Shown here piece after piece: positions 33,004 through 42,438 of a stretch of DNA of 64,000 nucleotides (the first letter of the stretch is position 1; each line of letters begins with the position of its first letter). The position numbers and the translations under genes were made by a program. Under the pieces are notes generated by a model. It worked only from the letters and a program-made list of their open reading frames with translations, did no database searches and was not told where the DNA came from. The stretch spans positions 5,828,001 through 5,892,000 of the forward strand of contig NZ_CP107989.1 of assembly GCF_041435015.1 (NCBI RefSeq), read 5' to 3'. The DNA is from Streptomyces canus. GTDB lineage: Bacteria > Actinomycetota > Actinomycetes > Streptomycetales > Streptomycetaceae.

Positions 33004-33845
33004 CGCCGCTGGTCACCGCGGCCGTACTGCTCGCCGCGGTCACGCACGCCAGCTGGAACGCCATCGCGCACCAGATCACCGACAAGCTGGTCGGGTTCAC
33101 GCTGATCTCGGGCGGGGGGATGCTGATCGGGCTGGCGCTCATCCCGCTCGCGGCGGTCCCTGCGGCGGGCGCGTGGCCGTATCTCCTCGCCTCGTCCTGC
33201 ATCCATATCGCCTACTACGCGCTGCTGATGAAGTCGTTCCAACTCGGGGACTTCGGGCAGGCCTATCCGATCGCACGCGGCACCGCGCCCCTGGTCGTGA
33301 CCGTGCTGGCCGCCCTCTTCGCGAACGAGGTGCCCGACGGGTGGGCCGCCGCCGGAATCGCCCTCTCCTGCGCGGGACTGACCGGCGTCGCGCTGTGGGG
33401 GCTGCGCGGCCGTCGGCCCAACTGGGCGGCGATCGGCGCCGCGTTGGCGACCGGGCTGACCATCGCCGCGTACACCGTCGTCGACGGGCTCGGGGTGCGC
33501 GCCTCCGGTTCCCCGCTCGGGTACATCGCCTGGCTGATGGCGGTGCAGGGAGTCGTGATCCCGGCGTACGCCCTCACACGGTGGCGCGGCCGATTCGTCG
33601 CCGTACTGAGGCCGTTCGCGGGGGTCGGGCTCGTCGGTGCCGCCCTCTCCGTGGCCGCGTACGGGCTCGTCCTGTGGGCCCAGACCAAGGCCGAACTCGC
33701 CCCCGTCGCCGCCCTGCGCGAATCCTCGATCATCGTCGGCGCGGCCATCGGCGCCCTGTTCTTCAAGGAGCGGTTCGGGGCGCCGAGGATCGTCGCGGCG
33801 GGGCTGCTGGTCGCGGGCATCGGGCTGATGCTGCACGCCGGTTAG
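33000..33845 (+). CDS. EamA/DMT family transporter
   Basis: 281-residue drug/metabolite transporter with ten predicted membrane helices in two EamA repeats; the signature ALRESSIIVGAAIGALFFKE in the second repeat is typical. GTG start overlaps the YbaK stop. Substrate unknown; family members export amino acids, purines or other metabolites. Confidence 0.9.
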   Translation: MTPLVTAAVLLAAVTHASWNAIAHQITDKLVGFTLISGGGMLIGLALIPLAAVPAAGAWPYLLASSCIHIAYYALLMKSFQLGDFGQAYPIARGTAPLVVTVLAALFANEVPDGWAAAGIALSCAGLTGVALWGLRGRRPNWAAIGAALATGLTIAAYTVVDGLGVRASGSPLGYIAWLMAVQGVVIPAYALTRWRGRFVAVLRPFAGVGLVGAALSVAAYGLVLWAQTKAELAPVAALRESSIIVGAAIGALFFKERFGAPRIVAAGLLVAGIGLMLHAG

Positions 33846-34028
33846 CCGTCCGTCTCGGGGGTTTGTCCCAAGCGCTGCCCAAGTCCGGCCCAACGTCGGC
33901 TATTCGTTTGCCGACTTGCCGATGCCTTGACGGTCCGTTCCCTGTGCGTTCAGGCGGACGTCCGTGGCCGGGTCGTGTGTCGTCCCTAAGGTCCCAGCGG
34001 ACCGCGAAAGAAGGGACGCACGGGACTC

Positions 34029-34973
34029 ATGGACGCACTCCACGCAGTCCGGGCCCGAGGGATCACCAAGTGCTTCGGTGACGTCGTGGCGCTCGACGGC
34101 GTCGACCTGGAGGTGACGCGAGGTCAGATCCACGGCCTGGTCGGGCCGAACGGTGCCGGCAAGACGACACTGCTCGGGCTCCTGCTGGGCCTCGCCGTCG
34201 CCGACGGCGGGCAACTGGAGATCCTGGGCGTGCCGGTCGGGCGGGCCTTCGCCGCTCCCGACGGAGTCGCCGGATTCGTGGACGGCCCCGGCCTCTATCC
34301 CTCGCTCACCGCCCGGCAGAACCTCACCGCGCTGGCCGAACTCCGGGGCAGGGAGGGGCGTACGGCCGGCATCGACGACGTGCTGGAGCAGGTCGGGCTC
34401 ACCGATGTCGCCGACGACAGGACCCGCGGTTTCTCCCTCGGCATGCGCCAGCGGCTCGGGCTCGCCGCCGCACTGCTGACCCGGCCACGGCTGCTGGTGC
34501 TCGACGAGCCGTCCAACGGCCTGGACCCGGCCGGTAAACGGCATGTGCACGGAGTCCTGAACCGGCTCGCCGCGGACGGCACGAGTGTCGTGCTCTCCAG
34601 CCACCGTATGGACGACCTGGAGGCGCTGTGCTCCGAGGTCACCATCCTCGCCACCGGGCGGGTCGTGTTCTCGGGCCCGCTCGGCAAACTGGCCGCCGAG
34701 AGCCGTGAACTCGACTACCGGGTGCGGACGTCCGACCCGGAGGCCGCGCGGCGGCTGGCCGACGGCACCGACGGCATCCGGATCGCCGACGACACCGGAC
34801 GCCGGACGCGGGACGCGGACGTGCTCGTCGTCCGCGCGCCGGTGCCCGCTCTCGACGCACTGGTGGCGCGGCTCGTGACGTCGGGCGTCGCGGTGCGCGA
34901 ACTCGCGCCCGTCATCTCGCCCTTGGAGGCCGCGTTCCTGGCCCTGACCGAGGATCAGGAGACAGGCAGATGA
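34029..34973 (+). CDS. ABC transporter ATP-binding protein
   Basis: 314 residues. Walker A GPNGAGKTT, a divergent signature FSLGMRQRLG in place of LSGGQ, Walker B LLVLDEPSNGLDP and the switch His in SSHRMDDLE. The C-terminal ~90 residues are an extra domain often found in export or bacitracin/antibiotic-resistance type ATPases. Coupled to the permease by ATGA overlap at 34970. With the permease and the following YncE/phosphoesterase gene it forms a three-gene unit. Confidence 0.94.
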   Translation: MDALHAVRARGITKCFGDVVALDGVDLEVTRGQIHGLVGPNGAGKTTLLGLLLGLAVADGGQLEILGVPVGRAFAAPDGVAGFVDGPGLYPSLTARQNLTALAELRGREGRTAGIDDVLEQVGLTDVADDRTRGFSLGMRQRLGLAAALLTRPRLLVLDEPSNGLDPAGKRHVHGVLNRLAADGTSVVLSSHRMDDLEALCSEVTILATGRVVFSGPLGKLAAESRELDYRVRTSDPEAARRLADGTDGIRIADDTGRRTRDADVLVVRAPVPALDALVARLVTSGVAVRELAPVISPLEAAFLALTEDQETGR

Positions 34974-36319
34974 CCACCACCGTCACCGCGTCCCCCACCC
35001 CCGTGCGGCCCGTCTCGGTCCCGCGGAGCTACCGTTTCGAACTCGTCAAGCTCGTCTCGCAGTGGCGGATCCGCCTCCTCGTCCTCGCCTGCTGGATCCT
35101 GCCGGGGCTCTTCGTCGCCGGGGTGAGCGAGCAGAGCACGCTGCCCTCCGACACCCTCTTCGGCCGCTGGATGCACGCCACCGGCTGGGCGGGACCGCTG
35201 GTGATGCTCGGTTTCGCGGGTACCTGGGCGCTTCCGCTGCTGACCTCGGTGGTCGCCGGTGACGTGTTCGCCGCCGAGGACCGGCTCGGCACCTGGCGGC
35301 ATCTGCTGGTGGCGGTCCGCTCACCGCGGCGGATCTTCGTGGCGAAGGTGCTGGCCAGTCTCACCGTCATCCTGCTGCTCGTGACCGGGCTGGCCTGCTC
35401 CAGCGCCGTGGGCGGGCTCGCCTCCGTCGGCAGCCGGCCGCTCGTCGGCCTCGACGGCCACCTGCTGTCGCCTTCCGATGCCGCGGGGAGGGTTCTGCTC
35501 GCCTGGGTCGCCGCCCTCGCCCCGACCCTGGCCCTCGCGGCCATCGGGCTGCTCGGGTCGGTCGCCCTCGGACGGTCCCCGATGGGGCTGCTGCTGCCCC
35601 CGCTGGTCGCGCTCGGGATGCAGGTCGCCCAGATGCTGCCGCTGCCCGTCGCCGTACGCCTGGCCCTGCCCGGTTACGCCTTCCTCTCCTGGAACGGTCT
35701 GTTCACCGCCCCGGCCCAGCTCGCCCCGCTGCTGATCGGCGTCGCCGTCAGCCTGGCGTGGGCCGTCCTCGCGACCGTACTGGCCCATCTGCTGTTCCTC
35801 CGGCGGGACTTCACCCACCTCGCCTACGACGGGGGCGGGCGGCGCGCGTTCACCGTGGGCGTGCTGCCCCTGACCGCGCTGACCGCTCTCACCGTCGGGG
35901 TGGTCGCCGTCGCGACCGACTCGACGGGCATCACCCAGGCCAAGGTCCAGCGCTCCCTCGCCACGGCCTTCGCCCACCTCTACCGCCTGCAGACCGAACA
36001 ACTCCACCGCCCCGCCGTCACCGAGGCCCAACTGAGGGCCTCGGCGGCGTGCACCAAGAGCGACGGCCAGGCCGCTCAGCAGGGGGCGGGCAATGACTGG
36101 CGGTGTGTCGTGACCTGGCACCTGCCCGGCGTACCGGTGGCGGGGACGGCTGTCTATCAGCTGGACGTCGGATCGGACGGGCGGTTCGTCGCCGACGGCG
36201 ACGGACCGAAGGAAGTGAACGGCTACTTCCTGGTGCGGACCTCCACCGGGGACGCCCCGAACCCGTTGTGGCAGTTCGACGGCAACGTCGAGCTGCTGGA
36301 CACCACCTCGAAGGGATAG
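34970..36319 (+). CDS. ABC transporter permease
   Basis: 449 residues. An ABC-2-like permease with about six membrane helices (the first LLVLACWILPGLFVAGV), a block of helices at ~75-270 and a seventh near residue 300 (GVLPLTALTALTVGVVAVAT) followed by an extracytoplasmic ~120-residue domain carrying two cysteines (SAACTKSD, WRCVVTW). The long extracellular tail is unusual for simple export permeases. Followed after four bases by the YncE/phosphoesterase gene. Confidence 0.88.
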   Translation: MTTTVTASPTPVRPVSVPRSYRFELVKLVSQWRIRLLVLACWILPGLFVAGVSEQSTLPSDTLFGRWMHATGWAGPLVMLGFAGTWALPLLTSVVAGDVFAAEDRLGTWRHLLVAVRSPRRIFVAKVLASLTVILLLVTGLACSSAVGGLASVGSRPLVGLDGHLLSPSDAAGRVLLAWVAALAPTLALAAIGLLGSVALGRSPMGLLLPPLVALGMQVAQMLPLPVAVRLALPGYAFLSWNGLFTAPAQLAPLLIGVAVSLAWAVLATVLAHLLFLRRDFTHLAYDGGGRRAFTVGVLPLTALTALTVGVVAVATDSTGITQAKVQRSLATAFAHLYRLQTEQLHRPAVTEAQLRASAACTKSDGQAAQQGAGNDWRCVVTWHLPGVPVAGTAVYQLDVGSDGRFVADGDGPKEVNGYFLVRTSTGDAPNPLWQFDGNVELLDTTSKG

Positions 36320-36323
36320 TCCC

Positions 36324-39059
36324 ATGCAGGTAACACGGCAGCGCCGGAGCAGCGAGAAGGTCAGACGCCTCAGTCGCCGGACCACGCTGGTGACGGCCGG
36401 TATCGCCGTCGCCCTCGGCGTCACCGGCACCGCGGTCGCCTCCACCTACCAGTTCGGCACCCAGCAGGTCGCGCAGAACACCGCCAGGGGCGAGGTCATC
36501 TCCAGCGACCAGTACCTCAAGCCGTACGGCAGCCGGACCGTCATCAACGACGGCAAGATCATGTCGTCCACGGTCAGCCCGGACGGCACCCACCTCGCGG
36601 CCGCGGTCACCGACGGCGACGCGGCACTGGTGATCATGGACCTCGCGACCGGGCAGGTGAAGCAGAAGATCGGCGCCAATGCCGCGGACGACCTGCGCAT
36701 CGGCAGCGCCGCGGTCGGCCAGGAGGGTCCCACCTACTCGCCTGACGGCAAGCAGCTGTGGCTCGGACAGGCGAACGGCTACACCAAGTTCACCGTGAAC
36801 GCGGACGGCACCCTCTCCACCCCGACGGCCGTCCCCATCCCGGCCGTCGGCACCCAGCAGGCCCTGGTGGGCGCCGCGGTGTTCTCGGCGGACGGCTCCA
36901 CCGTGTACTCCGCGGTCAACGGCCAGAACCGGGTCGTCGCCCTCGACGCCACCACCGGGACCGTCGAGCAGAGCTGGGCCGTCGGCAACGCCCCGCGCGG
37001 CCTCGCCCTGGTCGGCGGGAAGTTGTACGTCAGCAACGAGGGCGGACGTCCGGCCAGGGCCGGCGAGACCACCATGAACTCCTACGGCACCCAGGTGCCC
37101 GCCGACCCGGACACCGGCGCCGCGACCACCGGCACGGTCAGCGTCATCGACACCGGCGCGGGCACGGTCGTCCGGACCATCGACGTGGGTCTGCACCCGA
37201 CCGCCGTGTACGCGAAGAAGGGCGCGGTGTTCGTCACCAACACCGCCGACAACAACGTGTCGGTCATCGACACCCGCAAGGACAAGGTCGTCCAGACCAT
37301 CGCCACTCAGCCGTGGCCCGAGGCGAAGGTCGGCTACGAGCCCGACGCGGTCACCCTCACCGACGACGGCCACCTGCTGGTGACACTGGGCCGGGCCAAC
37401 GCGGTCGCGGTCTACCGGTACAAGTCCGCGCAGGAGCCCGCCAGTTACGTCGGCCTGCTTCCCACCGACTACTTCCCCGCCGAGATCACCACGGTCGGCA
37501 AGCAGGTCGTCGTCTCCCACACCCGTGGCATAGACGCCCGCCGCCCCACCGCCGCCTCCGGACACGGCACCCACGACACCACGTCCAGCCTCACGCAGTT
37601 CACGCTGCCGAGCGACCTCGTCATCAGGTCCCAGACGGCCAAGGTCTTCCAGCAGAACGGCTGGACGCCCGGCTCGGTCACGACGGCGAAGGGCGAGAGC
37701 CACGCCAAGCCGGTCCCGGTCCCGGCACGGCTCGGCGACCCCTCGACGATCAAGCACGTCTTCCTGCTCGTCAAGGAGAACCGCACCTACGACCAGGTCT
37801 ACGGCGACCTCCCGCAGGGCGACGGCGACCCGGCCCTGACGACCTTCGGCGCCAACGTGACGCCCAACCAGCACGCCCTGGCCCAGCAGTTCGGCCTCTA
37901 CGACAACTTCTACGACATCGGCACCAACTCCGCCGAGGGCCACAACTGGCTGATGCAGTCGGACAACCCGGAGTACACCGAGTCCTCCGCCGGTGAGTAC
38001 ACGCGCAGTTACGACACCGAGAACGACGTCCTCGGTCACCAGAAGTCCGGCTTCATCTGGACCGGCGCGCAGGCGGCCGGGAAGTCGGTCAAGGACTTCG
38101 GCGAGTTCCAGTCGACCGAGTCCAAGCCGGCCGGCGCGACCTGGCAGAACCTGTACTGCGACAGCAAGAACATGGCCGCGACCGGGGCGCGGACCCAGTA
38201 CCCCATCCAGACCGGCTCGGCGATCCCCTCGCTCAACAAGGTGTCGGTGCAGGGTTTCCCGATGTTCGACCTCGACGTCCCGGACATCTACAAGGAGCAG
38301 ATCTGGCAGCAGGACTTCGAGAAGAACGGCCCGGCGAACCTGAACATGTTCTGGTTCTCCAACGACCACACCGGCGGCCCGGCGAACGCGTCCGCCGAGG
38401 TCGCCGACAACGACCTCGCGGTCGGCCGGATGGTCGACGAGATCTCCCACAGCACGTACTGGAAGGACTCGGCGATCTTCGTCGTCGAGGACGACTCACA
38501 GAACGGGCTCGACCACGTCGACGGCCACCGGGCTCCGGTCCAGATCATCAGCCCCTACGCCCGGCGCGGCACCGTCGACAGCCGCTACTACACGCAGATC
38601 ACGATGATCCGCACCGTCGAGCAGATCCTCGGGATCCATCCGATGAACCAGAAGGACAGCGCGGCCACGCCGATGTTCGGGGCGTTCACGGGGAAGCCGG
38701 ACACCACCCCGTTCACGGCGGTCCCCAACCGCACCTCGCTGACCCTCGGAGTGAGCCCCACGCCCTCCTGCGGCGCGGACACCCCGGCCGCCCAGGACGC
38801 CGACGCGGCCCCCGCTCCGACGTCCGCCGCGGTGCCGCAGGCCGAGCAGGAGCTCGCGGCGCAGTGGAAGACCTGGGCCTCGCACCAGCGGCTGACCGGT
38901 GCGCACGCCGTGCCGGACTACGCCAACGCCGAGCAGATGAACCGTTACACCTGGTACCAGACGCACGCCTGGACCAAGCCGTACCCGGGCGACGGCAAGG
39001 TCTACGCGCCGAACGACGTACCCGGCGCCTACCTGCCGTCGGCGGAGTCCGACGGCTAG
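36324..39059 (+). CDS. Bifunctional YncE-type propeller / phosphoesterase protein
   Basis: 911 residues, exported by an N-terminal signal (TTLVTAGIAVALGVTGTAVA). Residues ~60-440 form a YVTN/YncE beta-propeller with repeats such as VSVIDTGAGTVVRTIDVG and FVTNTADNNVSVIDTRKDKV. From ~470 a metal-dependent phosphoesterase/phospholipase C-like domain follows: HVFLLVKENRTYDQVYGDL, DNFYDIGTNSAEGHNW, and late metal ligands SAIFVVEDDSQNGLDHVDGH. The first four bases after the permease stop put it in the same transcript. A terminator is at 39070. Substrate unknown. Confidence 0.9.
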   Translation: MQVTRQRRSSEKVRRLSRRTTLVTAGIAVALGVTGTAVASTYQFGTQQVAQNTARGEVISSDQYLKPYGSRTVINDGKIMSSTVSPDGTHLAAAVTDGDAALVIMDLATGQVKQKIGANAADDLRIGSAAVGQEGPTYSPDGKQLWLGQANGYTKFTVNADGTLSTPTAVPIPAVGTQQALVGAAVFSADGSTVYSAVNGQNRVVALDATTGTVEQSWAVGNAPRGLALVGGKLYVSNEGGRPARAGETTMNSYGTQVPADPDTGAATTGTVSVIDTGAGTVVRTIDVGLHPTAVYAKKGAVFVTNTADNNVSVIDTRKDKVVQTIATQPWPEAKVGYEPDAVTLTDDGHLLVTLGRANAVAVYRYKSAQEPASYVGLLPTDYFPAEITTVGKQVVVSHTRGIDARRPTAASGHGTHDTTSSLTQFTLPSDLVIRSQTAKVFQQNGWTPGSVTTAKGESHAKPVPVPARLGDPSTIKHVFLLVKENRTYDQVYGDLPQGDGDPALTTFGANVTPNQHALAQQFGLYDNFYDIGTNSAEGHNWLMQSDNPEYTESSAGEYTRSYDTENDVLGHQKSGFIWTGAQAAGKSVKDFGEFQSTESKPAGATWQNLYCDSKNMAATGARTQYPIQTGSAIPSLNKVSVQGFPMFDLDVPDIYKEQIWQQDFEKNGPANLNMFWFSNDHTGGPANASAEVADNDLAVGRMVDEISHSTYWKDSAIFVVEDDSQNGLDHVDGHRAPVQIISPYARRGTVDSRYYTQITMIRTVEQILGIHPMNQKDSAATPMFGAFTGKPDTTPFTAVPNRTSLTLGVSPTPSCGADTPAAQDADAAPAPTSAAVPQAEQELAAQWKTWASHQRLTGAHAVPDYANAEQMNRYTWYQTHAWTKPYPGDGKVYAPNDVPGAYLPSAESDG

Positions 39060-39069
39060 ACAGCCCGGT

Positions 39070-39097
39070 CCGGCCGGGGCACACCCGCCCCGGCCGG
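39070..39097 (+). terminator. Terminator of the ABC/phosphoesterase unit
   Basis: CCGGCCGGGGC and GCCCCGGCCGG form a perfect 11-bp stem around a six-base loop, 11 bases past the stop. Confidence 0.8.
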
Positions 39098-39186
39098 AAT
39101 CCGGAACACGGCCAGGGGCCCCGGTCCCGTGCGGCGGGGCCCGGGGAGGAGCACTCTGGAAGCAGAGGTCTCCGGAGGTGATCCCC

Positions 39187-39462
39187 ATGACGCACACCGC
39201 AGTCGGATGGCACGTCGAGATGGAGTTCCGGGAGGACGAACGGCACACGGAGGCGGTCGCGCTGGTGCGCCTGCCCGACGGGAGCGAGGTACGGGCACGC
39301 GGACACGCCAGCCGCCACCGCAGCGACACGAATCAGCCGCGGGTCGGCGAGGAGGTCGCGGGAGCGCGGGCGCTCAACGAAATCGCGATGCAGTTGCTGA
39401 CCAAGGCGCACGACGAGATCGACGAGGCGTCCGGGCGGACGTCCCACACGATCAACGTGTAG
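39187..39462 (+). CDS. DUF1876 family small protein
   Basis: 91 residues: WHVEMEFREDERHTEAVALV, then RLPDGSEVRARGHASRHRSD and a helical end. This matches the DUF1876 family of actinomycetes (a small dsRNA-binding-like alpha/beta fold) with no known activity. ATG at 39187 with GGAGG eight bases upstream, the best ribosome site in this part. Convergent with the serine hydrolase gene, three bases between stops. Confidence 0.88.
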   Translation: MTHTAVGWHVEMEFREDERHTEAVALVRLPDGSEVRARGHASRHRSDTNQPRVGEEVAGARALNEIAMQLLTKAHDEIDEASGRTSHTINV

Positions 39463-39465
39463 CCG

Positions 39466-40626
39466 TCACAGGGCCGCCCGCACCGCCCTGACCAGAGCCT
39501 GGGCCCTCGGATCCGCCGTGACCGTCTTGCGGAACCCGTTGGTGACATAGCCGAAGGCGATGCCCGTCTCCGGGTCGGCGAACCCGAGGGAGCCACCGCG
39601 GCCGGGGTGCCCGAAGGAGCCCGCGCCGAGGAACGGCGACGCGCTGCCGTGCAGCATGTAGCCCAGTCCGAAACGGGTGTTCACGACGAGCACGCGGTCC
39701 GGACCCGCCGACTCCTCGGCGCGGGCGAGCTCGACCGTGGCCGGGTCGAAGAGCCGCACCCCGTCGATCTCTCCGACCAGCGCCGCGTAGACGCGCGCCA
39801 GCCCGTCGGCCGTCGCGATCCCGTTGGTCGCGGGCAGGGCGCTCGCCCGGTACTCCGGTGCGTTCTGGTCGGGGAAGGGGGTGATCGCGGCGAAGGCGCG
39901 GCGGGTGAGGGAGCCGGGGTCGTCGTAGGCCTCGGTGACGGACCGCTTGGGACGGGCGCGCAGGCCGCCGGTGGGCTCGGGGCCCTCGATCCGTCCGACC
40001 CGTCCCGTCCGCCCGGCCGCTTCCTCGTCCTCCGGCAGCCCGAGCCAGAACTCCGCCCTCAGCGGCCCGGCGATCTCCCGCGCGATCCACTCACCGGCCC
40101 CGAGCCCGGTCACCCTGCGCACCAGTTCGTCCAGCAGCCAGCCGTACGTCAGCGCGTGATACCCGTGGTCCGTGCCGGGCTCCCAGGCGGGCGCCTGCGC
40201 GGCGACCGCCTCGGGGCCCTTCAGCGGATCCAGGGCCTCCTCGGGCGTGAGCGGCCGGTCGATCACCGGCAGCCCGGCCCGGTGGTTCAGGACGTGCCGG
40301 ACCAGTACCCGCTCCTTGCCACGGGCCTTGAACCCGGGCCAGTACTCGGCCACCGGCGCGTCCAGGTCCAGCTCCCCACGCTGGTGCAGCATCAGGGGTA
40401 CGGCGGCGGCGACGCCCTTGGTCGCCGAGCGCACGACCTGCGCGGTGCCGTGCCGCCAGGGCTCGGTGCCGTCGATGTCCCTGGTGCCGGCCCACAGGTC
40501 GACCACCTTGCGCCCGTCCCGGTACACGGCGACCGCCGCGCCCCGGTCCCCGAGCGTCTCGAAGTTCCGCGCGAACACATCCCTGACCGGCTCGAAGCCC
40601 TCGGCGACTGTGCCGTTCACGTCCAC
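39466..40626 (-). CDS. Serine hydrolase, class C beta-lactamase/EstB fold
   Basis: 386 residues with the beta-lactamase-like esterase fold. The catalytic SxxK is VRSATKGVAA and the conserved Tyr in the second motif is in DHGYHALTYGWL; the later GHPGRGGSLGFADP fits the H/K-G-G region of EstB-type esterases. No signal peptide, so a cytosolic esterase or D-aminopeptidase is more likely than a resistance enzyme. The GTG at 40626 has GGGAG seven bases upstream. Confidence 0.9.
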   Translation of the reverse strand: MDVNGTVAEGFEPVRDVFARNFETLGDRGAAVAVYRDGRKVVDLWAGTRDIDGTEPWRHGTAQVVRSATKGVAAAVPLMLHQRGELDLDAPVAEYWPGFKARGKERVLVRHVLNHRAGLPVIDRPLTPEEALDPLKGPEAVAAQAPAWEPGTDHGYHALTYGWLLDELVRRVTGLGAGEWIAREIAGPLRAEFWLGLPEDEEAAGRTGRVGRIEGPEPTGGLRARPKRSVTEAYDDPGSLTRRAFAAITPFPDQNAPEYRASALPATNGIATADGLARVYAALVGEIDGVRLFDPATVELARAEESAGPDRVLVVNTRFGLGYMLHGSASPFLGAGSFGHPGRGGSLGFADPETGIAFGYVTNGFRKTVTADPRAQALVRAVRAAL

Positions 40627-40661
40627 GCCCGTACTCCCTCTACTGCCGCTCGAAGCCCCCC

Positions 40662-41108
40662 TCAGCCAAGCAGAATCGTCACGTCGATGTTCCCGCGGGT
40701 CGCGTTCGAGTACGGGCACACCTCGTGGGCCGCGTCCACCAGCTTCGCCGCGAGGCCCGCGTCGAGGATCGGCAGCGAGACGCTCAGGGCGACCGCGAGG
40801 CCGTAACCGCGGTGTTTGTTGGGGCCGATGCCGACCTTCGCGGCGACGGTGGAGCCGGTCAGGTCGTAGCCCTCGCGGTTGCCGACGAGGATCAGCGCGT
40901 TGTGGAAGCAGGCGCTGTACCCGGCGGCGAACAGCTGCTCCGGGTTGGTGCCGTTGCCGTCCCCGCCGAGCGCCGGCGGCATCGCGACCTTCAGCTCGAT
41001 CTGGCCGTCCTGGCTGGTCACATAGCCGTCCCGGCCGCCGTGGGCCGTGGCCTCGGCGACATACATGATCTTCGTCGGCCGGGTGTCGACGGCGGTTTCC
41101 TCAGGCAT
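40662..41108 (-). CDS. ohr: Organic hydroperoxide resistance protein Ohr
   Basis: 148-residue OsmC-fold peroxidase that reduces organic hydroperoxides with two redox cysteines. Both are in the conserved places: AGYSACFHNAL and HEVCPYSNATRGNIDV. ATG at 41108 with GGGAG upstream. The gene follows ohrR on the same strand after 107 bases with an 18-bp dyad operator at 41141, so it should be repressed by OhrR and induced by organic peroxides. Confidence 0.96.
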   Translation of the reverse strand: MPEETAVDTRPTKIMYVAEATAHGGRDGYVTSQDGQIELKVAMPPALGGDGNGTNPEQLFAAGYSACFHNALILVGNREGYDLTGSTVAAKVGIGPNKHRGYGLAVALSVSLPILDAGLAAKLVDAAHEVCPYSNATRGNIDVTILLG

Positions 41109-41140
41109 GGCTGATCTCCCCCCGGAGAGGTGCGCGCAAA

Positions 41141-41158
41141 TACATCGTGCACAAGGTA
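41141..41158. promoter_or_regulatory. Putative OhrR operator upstream of ohr
   Basis: TACATCGTGCACAAGGTA is an imperfect 18-bp dyad centred on GTGCAC with outer TAC/GTA, 32 bases before the ohr start and between ohrR and ohr. A second hairpin, CCCTGG-ATTA-CCAGGG, lies upstream at 41175-41190 and may end part of the upstream transcript. Confidence 0.5.
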
Positions 41159-41215
41159 CCGGCCGGTAGGTAGGCCCTGGATTACCAGGGGGTAGCAACC
41201 TTGGGTAACAGGAGG

Positions 41216-41677
41216 TCAGCGGGGGCGCTCGGAAGCTTCGTGCGCTCTTTTCGCGAGCCCCCACAAGTCCTCGCGCAGTCTCGCGGCCTCCGTGGTGTCG
41301 AGCCCGGTCGCGGAGAGGAGGGCGCCGGGGACGGCTGCCGCACGCTCCCTGAGTTCCTCCGCGCGCTCCGTGCACGCCACCAGCACCGAGCGCTCGTCGC
41401 TCGCGTCGCGCTCCCGGCGTACGAATCCCGCGCTCTCCAGCCGCTTGAGCAACGGCGAGACCGTGCCGTAGTCGAGGCGCAGGGCGGCCGCCAGCTCCTT
41501 CACACTCGTCTGACCGCGCTCCCACAGCACCAGCAGCACGAGGTACTGCGGGTAGGTGAGCCCGAGCTCGTCGAGGAGCGGCCGGTACGCGGCGGTCACC
41601 GCGCGCTGGGCGGCGTACAGCGCGAAGCACAACTGGTCGTCGAGCAGCAGTGATCCGGCGTCCTCTTCGTTCGTCAC
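41216..41677 (-). CDS. ohrR: MarR family peroxide regulator OhrR
   Basis: 153-residue MarR regulator. The N-terminal LLLDDQLCFALYAAQRA contains the peroxide-sensing cysteine of the OhrR group; the winged helix follows with TSVKELAAALRLDYGTVSPLLKRL. On oxidation it would release the ohr operator. The GTG at 41677 overlaps the stop of cbiO (GTGA), so ohrR is translated in coupling with the metal transporter operon. The frame extends to 41821 but only inside cbiO. Confidence 0.94.
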   Translation of the reverse strand: MTNEEDAGSLLLDDQLCFALYAAQRAVTAAYRPLLDELGLTYPQYLVLLVLWERGQTSVKELAAALRLDYGTVSPLLKRLESAGFVRRERDASDERSVLVACTERAEELRERAAAVPGALLSATGLDTTEAARLREDLWGLAKRAHEASERPR

Positions 41678-42438
41678 GCGCCCATTGTCACGGACCGCGG
41701 ATCGAATCCGAAGGGCAACTCCAGCCGGTGGGCCCGCATCAGCTCGTCGTCGGCGAGGAGTTCGCCCGTCTTTCCGTCCGCGGCGATGGTGCCCTCGCTC
41801 AGGATCAGCGAGCGCGGGCACAGCTCCAGCGCGTACGGCAGGTCGTGCGTCACCATCAGCACCGTCACGTCCAGCGAGCGCAGGATGTCGGCGAGTTCGC
41901 GGCGGGAGGCCGGGTCCAGGTTGGAGGAGGGCTCGTCGAGGACGAGGATCTCCGGCTCCATCGCCAGCACGGTGGCCACCGCCACCCGGCGCCGCTGGCC
42001 GAAGGAGAGGTGGTGCGGGGGCCGGTCCTTGAACTCCGCCATGCCGACCCTGCTGAGCGCCCGGTCCACGCGCTCCTCCAGCTCGGGGCCTCTGAGCCCG
42101 GCCGCCGCCGGTCCGAACGCCACGTCCTCGCGCACGGTCGGCATGAAGAGCTGGTCGTCGGGGTCCTGGAAGACGATGCCGACCTTGCGCCGGATCTCGG
42201 CCATGTGCTTCTTGTCCACGGGCAGCCCGGCGACCGTCACCGTGCCCACCCCGCCGCTCAGGATGCCGTTGAGGTGCAGCACCAGGGTCGTCTTGCCGGC
42301 GCCGTTAGGGCCGAGCAGCGCGACCCGCTCGCCGCGCGCGAGGGAGAAGTCCACGCCGAACAGGGCCTGGTGCCCGTCGGGGTAGGCGAAGGCGAGGCCG
42401 GAGACCTCCAGGGACGCGGTGCTCACAAGGTCGCTCAC
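41674..42438 (-). CDS. cbiO: ECF transporter ATPase CbiO
   Basis: 254-residue ATPase of a cobalt/nickel energy-coupling-factor transporter. Walker A LLGPNGAGKTTLVLHL, Q-loop VFQDPDDQLFMPTV, signature HHLSFGQRRRVAVA and Walker B ILVLDEPSSNLDP with MVTHDLPYAL are all intact. The GTG at 42438 overlaps the cbiQ stop (GTGA); an ATG at 42447 is possible. The C-terminus overlaps ohrR. Confidence 0.93.
   Translation of the reverse strand: MSDLVSTASLEVSGLAFAYPDGHQALFGVDFSLARGERVALLGPNGAGKTTLVLHLNGILSGGVGTVTVAGLPVDKKHMAEIRRKVGIVFQDPDDQLFMPTVREDVAFGPAAAGLRGPELEERVDRALSRVGMAEFKDRPPHHLSFGQRRRVAVATVLAMEPEILVLDEPSSNLDPASRRELADILRSLDVTVLMVTHDLPYALELCPRSLILSEGTIAADGKTGELLADDELMRAHRLELPFGFDPRSVTMGA

Noticed and set aside
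36018..38450. 810-codon minus-strand frame opposite the YncE/phosphoesterase gene
   Set aside because: Same GC-bias artefact; no motif or ribosome site, and the sense strand is clearly coding.
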